From assembly GCA_037147235.1 (NCBI GenBank), contig JBAWVO010000122.1, positions 1-17,643 on the forward strand: a stretch of 17,643 bases of DNA. Reading direction: 5' to 3'. Below are positions 6,341 through 12,745 of this stretch, piece after piece. The notes below the pieces were generated by a model. The model searched no databases. It was not told the origin of the DNA and saw only the letters and a list, made by a program, of their open reading frames with translations. How positions within the stretch are numbered: the stretch's first letter is position 1; each line of letters opens with the position of its first letter. The DNA is from JANXQG01 sp037147235 (GTDB lineage: Bacteria > Planctomycetota > Planctomycetia > Pirellulales > Thermoguttaceae). The position numbers and the translations under genes are program-made.

Positions 6341-8878
6341 ATGGGTAACAAGACTAAAAAACAAGGAAATCGGCAGTCCGCGGAAGATGTTTTCCGGTAT
6401 GCCCAAAAGGCGATGGAAAAGCAGGACTTCAAGGAGGCGCTGAAAAACGCCAAGGTCTGCTTTCGCCAGGATCCAAGCCACGAACATCGCCAAATCCTCG
6501 AGCGATCCTGGTTGGCCCGGGCACTCCAGTTGGCCCGCGTCGGCCTGCAAGTCGAGGGGCGGGCTGCGGCCCAGGAACTGCTGGCAATGGGCGTATCCCA
6601 GGCGGATGTGCAGCAGGGGTTGCCCGAGTTGCTTCTCGCGGTAGGGCTTTACGATCAAGCGGTCACCTCGGGCAAGATCTCGGGCGGTGCGCAGGAGGCA
6701 GACCCCGCCGTTCTGGTGCGCGCTGCCGATCGAGCCGTGGCCGACCCGGCCACGGCACCGGCATCGCTGTCGGGAATTCGCGAGGGGGCGGCGACGGTTC
6801 GTGCGGCACTGGACTCGCTCAGTGCGGGCAACGAGGGCGCAGCCATGGCCGCTTTGGGCGAGGTGTCTCGCAACTCGCCCTTTGCCGAATGGAAGTTCTT
6901 TGTCCGCGGCTTGGCTGCCTATTATCAACACGATGACGAGACGATGCGGGCCAACTGGGACCGTCTGGCTCCGGATCGTTTCGCTGCTCGGCTGGCCGCG
7001 CCGTTGCGTTGCCTGGCCGATCCCACATTGGCAGTCGGCGACCGGGATGAGTTCCGTCAAGCGGTGCGGATTTTGGAGCCGGACATCTTCGGCGGGCCGG
7101 TGGTTTGGTATCTCGAGTCCCTGCAAAAAAGCTTGAAGGAGGATCGTTGGCGCGAGGCCGTGGTAGGGGTCCGTCGCTGGAAGAAAGAGTTTCAGCCGAA
7201 ACTGCCTGGTTTGGCCCGGCGGCTCGATCGCCTGTTCTACGACTTGGCGATACGAAAAGCCAATCCAGATTGGCTGCGCGAGATGATAACCACCCTCGAT
7301 CCGCCTCGCTGGGATCCCCGCTGGAACCGAGCCTGGGCGATGATTTTTGAGTTGGACGATGGAGGTATTGGAACCATCGAACGTCGCTGGCTCGCCTACA
7401 TGGAGGATCTGGCCTCGATTCCCGACGTGAGACCCGGCGAGCAACCCCAAGCGCAGGCCATGATCTGGGAGCGACTCGGGCGGCATTGGACCCGTGAGAC
7501 CGCGGATTACTGTGATTGCGAGGAATGTAGAAGGGACCGGGAGGCCAACACATCCCCCCTCGATCCGGTCCATTTGTCGCGGGAGAAAGCGATCGAATGT
7601 TTCAATAAGGCAATTAGCCTAGTGCCCGGTCTTTCGACTGCCTATCATTTTTTGGCCAAGAATTACGTCGCGTGGAAACAAAAAAATGCTGCGGCCGAAG
7701 TTTATCGGCGGTTGTTGGCCCACGTTCCCGACGATGTCGAAGCGATTCACTTTCTCTTCCACTACCACCTCGAACGCGGCGAGGGCCTCGCGGTCCGCGA
7801 CTATGCCTTGCAAGCACGCCGCCTCAAACCGGTAAGCGAAGAGACGCTCAAAATGGTTGTAACCGGGCATTTCCTTGCGGCACAGGCACTAGCCCTGCGG
7901 GGTCAAGTCGAAAAAGCACGTGCCGAGTTGATGGCGGTCGAGGCAGCCGGTCTCGGGAATAATCATTCTGCCTACGACCTGACCGTTCGCCGCGCGATGG
8001 TCGAATTTAAGGCAGGCCAGCCCCGAGCCGGCCGGCAATGGGTGGATCAGGCACTGACGGAAAACGACGATCCAGCCGATGTCTACTTGGCCCTCGCGAT
8101 TGAGACCGTTCGCTATGAATTGCCCTTTGAACTTGAAGGCTTGCCCCTCCAGTTCTGGGATCGCTGGCTATCGAGTCTGAAGAAACGCCGCAGCCGAGCC
8201 GCGGGCGATATGTCGCGACGCTTCTGGGTCTTGATGCAAGAGGATCCGCAGCTTTCCGGAAAACATGCCTTTCTGAACGACTATCGGGAACGGGTCATTA
8301 AATATGTCAGCGGCTGTTCGCGGACTCGCTGGCAGGCACCCGATCTCTTGAATGTTTGCCGTTTCCTTGAACAAGTGGTTGTGGATCGGCAGTTCCGAGA
8401 AGTCCGCAAGCCGTTCGTGAAGTTCCTCGATATCGGCCGCAAAAAGTTTCCCCAGGAGCCGGATTTCCACGTAATGCGAGGGCAAGTGGAAATGCGCAAG
8501 GGGACCAACTGCTGTGATCGTCGCCTGGCCCGCGACTGTTTTGAGATGGCGATCAAAACCGCGAAGTCCTCCGCGCACCCCAAGACCGCGGAAATTCAGC
8601 AGCTTGCCGGCAAACGGTTGAAGCAATTGGATTCTGCCGGCGTGGAAAATCCGCAGACGCGGAGTTCCCAAACAACAGACGATTTTGCAGCAGCAGGCGA
8701 TTTTTCCGGCATGCTGCCTGACTTCTTCCAAGGCCGTGGTTCGAGAGAGGAAATCATCGAAATGCTCATGCGGATGACCGAGTCGATGGGCATCACTCCC
8801 GAAGAGATGGTCGAGAGAATCATGGAAGAAGTGCTACCCAACGCCGCGACGAATACGAAAACGAAGAAGAGGAAATAA
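6341..8878 (+). CDS. Large TPR-repeat protein, first gene of Hsp70 cluster
   Basis: An approximately 845-residue helical-repeat protein. TPR-like units are clear near the N-terminus (AEDVFRYAQKAMEKQDFKEA, about residues 12-45) and in the middle (CFNKAISLVPGLSTAYHFLA onward, about 418-500), with further helical pairs between. A cysteine cluster CDCEEC occurs at residues 391-396, and the C-terminus ends with amphipathic helices (about 790-830) and a basic tail (KTKKRK). No signal peptide or membrane segment. TPR arrays commonly bind chaperone or client peptides. Position at the head of J-like, GrpE-like and Hsp70 genes suggests a client adaptor or scaffold, which is inference. The frame opens at 6251, but the promoter at 6278-6304 favours ATG 6341 (MGNKTKKQ) or 6326. 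Its stop overlaps the next start (TAATG), implying translational coupling. Confidence 0.85.
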   Translation: MGNKTKKQGNRQSAEDVFRYAQKAMEKQDFKEALKNAKVCFRQDPSHEHRQILERSWLARALQLARVGLQVEGRAAAQELLAMGVSQADVQQGLPELLLAVGLYDQAVTSGKISGGAQEADPAVLVRAADRAVADPATAPASLSGIREGAATVRAALDSLSAGNEGAAMAALGEVSRNSPFAEWKFFVRGLAAYYQHDDETMRANWDRLAPDRFAARLAAPLRCLADPTLAVGDRDEFRQAVRILEPDIFGGPVVWYLESLQKSLKEDRWREAVVGVRRWKKEFQPKLPGLARRLDRLFYDLAIRKANPDWLREMITTLDPPRWDPRWNRAWAMIFELDDGGIGTIERRWLAYMEDLASIPDVRPGEQPQAQAMIWERLGRHWTRETADYCDCEECRRDREANTSPLDPVHLSREKAIECFNKAISLVPGLSTAYHFLAKNYVAWKQKNAAAEVYRRLLAHVPDDVEAIHFLFHYHLERGEGLAVRDYALQARRLKPVSEETLKMVVTGHFLAAQALALRGQVEKARAELMAVEAAGLGNNHSAYDLTVRRAMVEFKAGQPRAGRQWVDQALTENDDPADVYLALAIETVRYELPFELEGLPLQFWDRWLSSLKKRRSRAAGDMSRRFWVLMQEDPQLSGKHAFLNDYRERVIKYVSGCSRTRWQAPDLLNVCRFLEQVVVDRQFREVRKPFVKFLDIGRKKFPQEPDFHVMRGQVEMRKGTNCCDRRLARDCFEMAIKTAKSSAHPKTAEIQQLAGKRLKQLDSAGVENPQTRSSQTTDDFAAAGDFSGMLPDFFQGRGSREEIIEMLMRMTESMGITPEEMVERIMEEVLPNAATNTKTKKRK

Positions 8879-9168
8879 TGGTCGATCCTTATGAAACGCT
8901 TGGCATTTCGCCCCAGGCCGACGAAAAAGAGATTCGCGACCGCTACCTGGATTTGGTCCGCCAATTCCCGCCCGATCGAGCACCGGATCAATTCGCGTCG
9001 ATCCGTGCTGCCTATGAACAACTGCGAGATCCCACGGTCCGCCTGCGATCACTGCTGTTCGGCTTGGGCAAGGAGGATTCGCTTTCCACCATGATTACGG
9101 AAGCTCGCAACCACCTCCGCAATGCCCGTATCCCGACCAAAACTTTGTTGGCTTTGGCCAAACCATGA
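8878..9168 (+). CDS. J-domain-like protein with PPD in place of HPD
   Basis: A 96-residue protein whose first 70 residues follow the J-domain plan: DPYETLGISPQADEKEIRDR (helix I and start of II), a basic helix II YLDLVRQ, the loop FPPDRAP, then helix III FASIRAAYEQLRDP. J-domain proteins stimulate Hsp70 ATPase through the invariant HPD tripeptide of this loop. Here it reads P31-P32-D33, so the catalytically important histidine is missing. No Gly/Phe region, zinc-finger or client-binding domain follows, unlike DnaJ (about 375 aa). The start ATG overlaps the preceding stop, and a GrpE-like and an Hsp70 gene follow, so it most likely works with that Hsp70 as a specialised or inactive J partner. 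Confidence 0.85.
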   Translation: MVDPYETLGISPQADEKEIRDRYLDLVRQFPPDRAPDQFASIRAAYEQLRDPTVRLRSLLFGLGKEDSLSTMITEARNHLRNARIPTKTLLALAKP

Positions 9169-9184
9169 TCGATTTGGAGCTATG

Positions 9185-9994
9185 ATGACTGATTGGCCTG
9201 AAACGGATGAACTGCTGGAGAGATTTCGTACCTGGCTCGGCCAGGTTCGCGAGGAGAGTCAGACGGCGGCTGCGAACCCGTTGCTGCCCGAGTCCGATGA
9301 CGCCGCGAGCGGCACGGCGGGCGAACTTGGGATCGTTGACCTGGTTCGCGAATTCACGATCCTCCGGCACGAAATTAAATTGCAGACGAAGAGCGGGCGT
9401 GGGCTGGAAGAACAGACTGCTGCGGCCATTGCCGCGATCGAGGAGGCCAGCCGTCAGTTCCGCGCCGTCGAGCCTCGGGAGGCCGAGGCGGCACGGCGCG
9501 CGGCCTTGCCCCTGATCGAATCCCTGGCCGATCTCGACGAGGCCATGGAGCGCGCTCAGGCCGTGGTAGAGCCGGCACGCGGACGGCTTGGCGACGGGGC
9601 ACGCGCCGCTTTTCAACTGCAACTCGCCGACCTCTTTGTGGCCCAGCCCGCTTGGAAACGCTGGCTCTGCCGCTCTTGGTATACCCGCGCACTCAACCTA
9701 TGGCAGGCCGACGCCGACGACCGCAAGCGAGTCGTCGATGCCTTGGCCGAGGGTAACACCATGGTGCGCAAACGGCTTCAGCGCGCGATGGCCAAAGAAG
9801 GTCTCTACCGCATGGCGACCGTTGGACTGCCGGTCGATCCGCACGCCATGACCGTGATCGAGGTGGTCGAGGCCGAGGACCACCAAGCACCGGGCACGGT
9901 GGTCGAAGAAATCCGCCCAGGCTATCGCTGGAACGGCAAAGTCGTTCGCTTTGCGGAAGTCCGTGCGGCCCGTAATACAAATATAAATTCATAG
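9185..9994 (+). CDS. GrpE-like nucleotide exchange factor, enlarged
   Basis: A 269-residue GrpE-family protein. The C-terminal part (about residues 209-262) fits the GrpE beta-domain: VGLPVDPHAMTVIEVVEAED, then GTVVEEIRPGYRWNGKVVR, followed by AEV. The N-terminal half contains long charged helices expected to form the dimeric coiled coil, including a segment ALPLIESLADLDEAMERAQ that matches the GrpE LLPVLDNLERA region. Compared with typical GrpE (about 180-200 aa) there is an extra stretch of roughly 60 residues (about 125-185) with a Trp/Arg-rich part WKRWLCRSWYTRALNLW. GrpE releases ADP from Hsp70 after ATP hydrolysis. Start: ATG 9185 has GGAG five nt upstream; ATG 9182 and the longer frame from 9122 are less likely. 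The Hsp70 gene begins 30 nt after the stop. Confidence 0.85.
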   Translation: MTDWPETDELLERFRTWLGQVREESQTAAANPLLPESDDAASGTAGELGIVDLVREFTILRHEIKLQTKSGRGLEEQTAAAIAAIEEASRQFRAVEPREAEAARRAALPLIESLADLDEAMERAQAVVEPARGRLGDGARAAFQLQLADLFVAQPAWKRWLCRSWYTRALNLWQADADDRKRVVDALAEGNTMVRKRLQRAMAKEGLYRMATVGLPVDPHAMTVIEVVEAEDHQAPGTVVEEIRPGYRWNGKVVRFAEVRAARNTNINS

Positions 9995-10024
9995 ACAATT
10001 GAGAAGTATCAAGGAATAAAAAGG

Positions 10025-11797
10025 ATGGAACTGATCGTAGGCATTGATTTAGGAACAACCAACAGCGAGATTGCCGTGATCCGTGACGGCCGGCCCGAGG
10101 TTATCCGCATTGACGGCGAGGCCATTCTGCCTTCCATCGTAGGATTGGATTCAGAGGGCCGGTTACTGGTCGGCACGCCGGCGCGAAACCAGTGGGTCCT
10201 CGCTCCCGAACGGACCGTCCGCTCAATCAAGCGCAAGATGGGCGAAGATTACAAGGTCCGGCTAGGTGATCGCGATTATGCCCCGCAGGAGATCTCGGCC
10301 ATCATTCTCGGCCGTCTCAAGGAGCGTGCGGAGCAATTTCTCGGCCAACCGGTCCGCAAGGCCGTGATCACCGTACCTGCCTTCTTCAACGAAGTACAGC
10401 GCGAGGCCACGCGTGAGGCGGGCGAGTTGGCCGGACTGGAGGTCGTCCGCATCATCAACGAGCCAACCGCCGCGGCATTGACCTACGACCCCGCCACGGA
10501 GAACCTGGAGCGGCTGCTGGTCTATGACCTGGGCGGTGGCACCTTCGACGTTTCCATCGTACAGGTTGAACGGGGCGTGGTCGAGGTTCTTGCCAGTCAT
10601 GGCAATACGCACCTGGGTGGCGACGACTTCGATGAACTGCTGCTAACTTACGTCTGCGACAAGTTTGAGAAGGAGCACAAGGTCGATCTGCGGAAGTCGC
10701 CGGTGGGTAAGTCGCGCGTGCTTGGCGCGGTCGAGGAGGCCAAGAAGATCCTCTCCGCCGAGGCCGTGACCACGATCCAGGAAGAGTTCATCGCCAAGAG
10801 CGGCAGCGCGGCCTTGCACCTCGATCTGGAAATCGAGCGAGTCGAGTATGAAGCCCTCATCGAGCCGCTTTTGGCGAAAACGCTCATCTGTGTTGACCAA
10901 GCACTCGACGACGCCCACCTGAATGCCCAGCAGATCGATAAGGTGATTCTCGTGGGTGGCGCAAGCCGGACTCCCCTAGTGCATCGCCTGCTGGAGGGGC
11001 GGCTGGGGCGAGAATTGCACACCGAGGTCGATCCTGACCTCTGCGTCGCCATGGGCGCGGCCGTCCAAGGCGGCCTGATCAACGGCATCGATGTCGGGCA
11101 AGTCCTGGTCGACATCACGCCGCACACGCTGGGAATTTCCGTGCTGGGCGAATTGGACGGCATCCTCTCGGGAGATAAGTTCTCGCCGGTCATCCATCGC
11201 AATACGCCCCTGCCCGCCACGCGTTCGGAAATGTTCACCACCGCGCACGACGGGCAGAAAGCGGCCATGATCTCCGTCTATCAGGGCGAGAACGAAGACG
11301 TACAACTCAACCAGTTCATCGGCGAATTCCTCTTGGAGGGGCTTGCCAGCATCAACGCCGGAAATGAAATTCTGGTCCGCTTCGCGCTCGATCTCAATGG
11401 CATCTTGAAAGTCACGGCCCTAGAACACGACACCGGGTTGCAGAAACAGTTGACGGTCGAGAATGCCGTATCGCGGTTCCGGCGGGATAGCCAGCCGGGT
11501 GGCACCGGGTCGGCCTTGCGGCAGCCGATTGAGGTGGCTTCCCAGTCGCTGGCGAGTGGGGGTGGCGATCATGCCGCCGCGGACGTTCCCGCCGATGTGG
11601 CGGCGGCCATCGCTAAAAGCAGTGCCCTAATCTCCAAGGCCCAGGGCCTGGCGACCAAGGCCAGCGAGGAAGACCGGCAGGAGATCGCCCGCCTGATCAA
11701 GGATCTGAGGGATGCGGCAGCGGCCCGTTCGATTCCGCGGCTCGAACAGGTGGGGGCCGCGCTGGAGGATCTCGTCTTCTATCTCCAGGACGCATGA
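10025..11797 (+). CDS. Hsp70/DnaK-family chaperone paralogue
   Basis: A 590-residue Hsp70. ATPase domain: phosphate-1 loop GIDLGTTNS (residues 6-14), phosphate-2 YDLGGGTFDVS (167-177), adenosine motif VILVGGASRTPLV. Interdomain linker VLVDITP at 360-366 (VLLLDVTP in DnaK). The beta substrate-binding domain follows to about 480 (TPLPATRSEMFTTAHDGQ, FALDLNGILKVTA). The linker comes about 30 residues earlier than in E. coli DnaK, as in Hsp70s lacking the Gram-negative insertion. After 480 a Gly/Ala/Ser-rich, probably disordered stretch replaces the first lid helices, and only a short helical bundle (about 545-590) remains, ending FYLQDA. It binds unfolded or specific clients in an ATP cycle with the two preceding genes. 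A possible ribosome binding site AAGGA lies 9 nt before the ATG. It is probably not the housekeeping DnaK. Confidence 0.93.
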   Translation: MELIVGIDLGTTNSEIAVIRDGRPEVIRIDGEAILPSIVGLDSEGRLLVGTPARNQWVLAPERTVRSIKRKMGEDYKVRLGDRDYAPQEISAIILGRLKERAEQFLGQPVRKAVITVPAFFNEVQREATREAGELAGLEVVRIINEPTAAALTYDPATENLERLLVYDLGGGTFDVSIVQVERGVVEVLASHGNTHLGGDDFDELLLTYVCDKFEKEHKVDLRKSPVGKSRVLGAVEEAKKILSAEAVTTIQEEFIAKSGSAALHLDLEIERVEYEALIEPLLAKTLICVDQALDDAHLNAQQIDKVILVGGASRTPLVHRLLEGRLGRELHTEVDPDLCVAMGAAVQGGLINGIDVGQVLVDITPHTLGISVLGELDGILSGDKFSPVIHRNTPLPATRSEMFTTAHDGQKAAMISVYQGENEDVQLNQFIGEFLLEGLASINAGNEILVRFALDLNGILKVTALEHDTGLQKQLTVENAVSRFRRDSQPGGTGSALRQPIEVASQSLASGGGDHAAADVPADVAAAIAKSSALISKAQGLATKASEEDRQEIARLIKDLRDAAAARSIPRLEQVGAALEDLVFYLQDA

Positions 11798-12117
11798 TGC
11801 CGATGTCCGACGGTTCCCTGGATAATAATACTTTCGTCTGTCCCGTCTGTCGGGCGGCGCAGGCCTGGTCCGACAGTTGCCGCCGTTGCCGTTGTGATCT
11901 GCGCTTGCTTCGCCAAACCGACGAGGCTTGTCGCCATGCCCGGCAGCAGACGCTGTTCCATCTGTCCGCCGGTCATTGGGCTGACGCGCAACATGCGGCA
12001 CATACCTATCATACCCTTAGGCCCGGCTTCGATTCGCGGCGTTTGCTAGCCTTATGCTATTTGCTAGGCGGCGATTTTCACCAGGCAGCGGACTTGGTGA
12101 CGGAAGGTCAGCCGTAA
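11794..12117 (+). CDS. Small zinc-ribbon protein with helical repeat
   Basis: A 107-residue protein. Two CxxC knuckles, CPVC (residues 16-19) and CRRC (29-32), form a likely zinc ribbon, with another Cys at 34. Residues about 40-105 form alternating helices resembling one or two TPR-like hairpins (TLFHLSAGHWADAQHAAHTY, then RRLLALCYLLGGDFHQAADL). It overlaps the Hsp70 stop by the ATGATG sequence at 11794, giving coupled translation; the start may be 11794 or 11797. Zinc ribbons followed by helical repeats often mediate protein contacts. Its role as an adaptor of the Hsp70 module is inferred from position only. Confidence 0.75.
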   Translation: MMPMSDGSLDNNTFVCPVCRAAQAWSDSCRRCRCDLRLLRQTDEACRHARQQTLFHLSAGHWADAQHAAHTYHTLRPGFDSRRLLALCYLLGGDFHQAADLVTEGQP

Positions 12118-12121
12118 GTTA

Positions 12122-12154
12122 GAGTATAATGGGTAGGAAGTATGGATTATACTC
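12122..12154 (+). promoter_or_regulatory. parDE promoter region with perfect operator palindrome
   Basis: GAGTATAAT (12122-12130) and ATTATACTC (12146-12154) are perfect inverted copies separated by 15 nt, with an arm-centre spacing of 24 nt, about two helical turns. Both arms contain a -10-like hexamer (TATAAT and, on the plus strand, TATACT at 12148-12153). A smaller inverted pair GTAT/ATAC (12140-12143 and 12149-12152) lies inside. This is the expected architecture for repression by a dimeric ParD antitoxin. No convincing -35 box is seen. Confidence 0.6.
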
Positions 12155-12190
12155 CCGTATTTTTATGATGGATTTGCTGGAGATTTGAAA

Positions 12191-12436
12191 ATGACTGTGG
12201 AAATACCAATGAATTACGGCCCCGTGGTACAAAGGCTGATTGCCGAGGGCCGATATCGTGATAAGGAGGACGTGGTTGCCGAGGGTCTCCGTCTGGTCCT
12301 TATGCAGGATAAATTGCGTGAAGATATTCAGGCCGGACTGGACGATTTGAACGTGGGGAATCGGATCGAGGCCGGCGAGGTTTACGCCGAAGCACGGCGG
12401 CGCATCGGGGTGATCGAAGAGAAACTGGCGCGATAG
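12191..12436 (+). CDS. parD: ParD-type antitoxin
   Basis: An 81-residue antitoxin with an N-terminal ribbon-helix-helix domain (MTVEIPMNYGPVVQRLIAEG, then RYRDKEDVVAEGLRLVLMQD) for operator binding, and a flexible acidic C-terminal region (DDLNVGNRIEAGEVYAEARR) that would wrap the toxin. The start is ATG 12191 with GGAG 8 nt upstream; a TTG two codons earlier is in frame but less likely. It is followed after 3 nt by the toxin gene, the standard ParDE order, and probably represses its own promoter at the palindrome 12122-12154. Confidence 0.9.
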   Translation: MTVEIPMNYGPVVQRLIAEGRYRDKEDVVAEGLRLVLMQDKLREDIQAGLDDLNVGNRIEAGEVYAEARRRIGVIEEKLAR

Positions 12437-12439
12437 ATC

Positions 12440-12736
12440 ATGGCCAAGGTGTATTATTCATCGCTTGCCGCGAGGGATCTATGCGACAACGCCGAGTATA
12501 TCGCACGGGACAAGCCTGACGCCGCGTATCACTGGGTCGTGGCGATCAAAGAAACGTGTGAACGTCTCGCGCTCAATCCCGAGATGGGCGAACGAAGGAG
12601 TATTCGTAACCTTGGTCACTGCCGTAGTTTCACTTATGGGAAATACGTCATTTTCTTTCGCGGCGCAGCGGACAGCGTTGAAATCATCCGAGTCGTCCGG
12701 GGTGATCGCGACGTCGAACAACTTAGGGCTTTTTGA
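12440..12736 (+). CDS. parE: RelE/ParE-family toxin
   Basis: A 98-residue toxin of the RelE/ParE fold: beta strand AKVYYSSLAARDL, helices with IARDKPDAAYHWVVAIKETCERLALNPEMGE split as in the family, then strands RSFTYGKYVIFFRGAAD and VEIIRVVRGDRD. ParE toxins typically inhibit DNA gyrase, while RelE relatives cut mRNA; sequence alone does not settle which. The length is normal and the frame intact, so it is likely active and held by the upstream antitoxin. Only 9 nt separate its stop from the next gene, so read-through from the toxin-antitoxin promoter into the VWA genes is expected. Confidence 0.9.
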   Translation: MAKVYYSSLAARDLCDNAEYIARDKPDAAYHWVVAIKETCERLALNPEMGERRSIRNLGHCRSFTYGKYVIFFRGAADSVEIIRVVRGDRDVEQLRAF

Positions 12737-12745
12737 TTCAAGGCC

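Noticed and set aside
4915..6453. 512-codon minus-strand frame opposite the helicase gene
   Set aside because: A long antisense frame is expected from high G+C codon bias; residues are rich in Arg, Gly and His without domain signals, while the plus strand carries all helicase motifs.
6263..7573. 436-codon minus-strand frame opposite the TPR gene
   Set aside because: Antisense shadow of a G+C-rich coding region; no recognisable motif.
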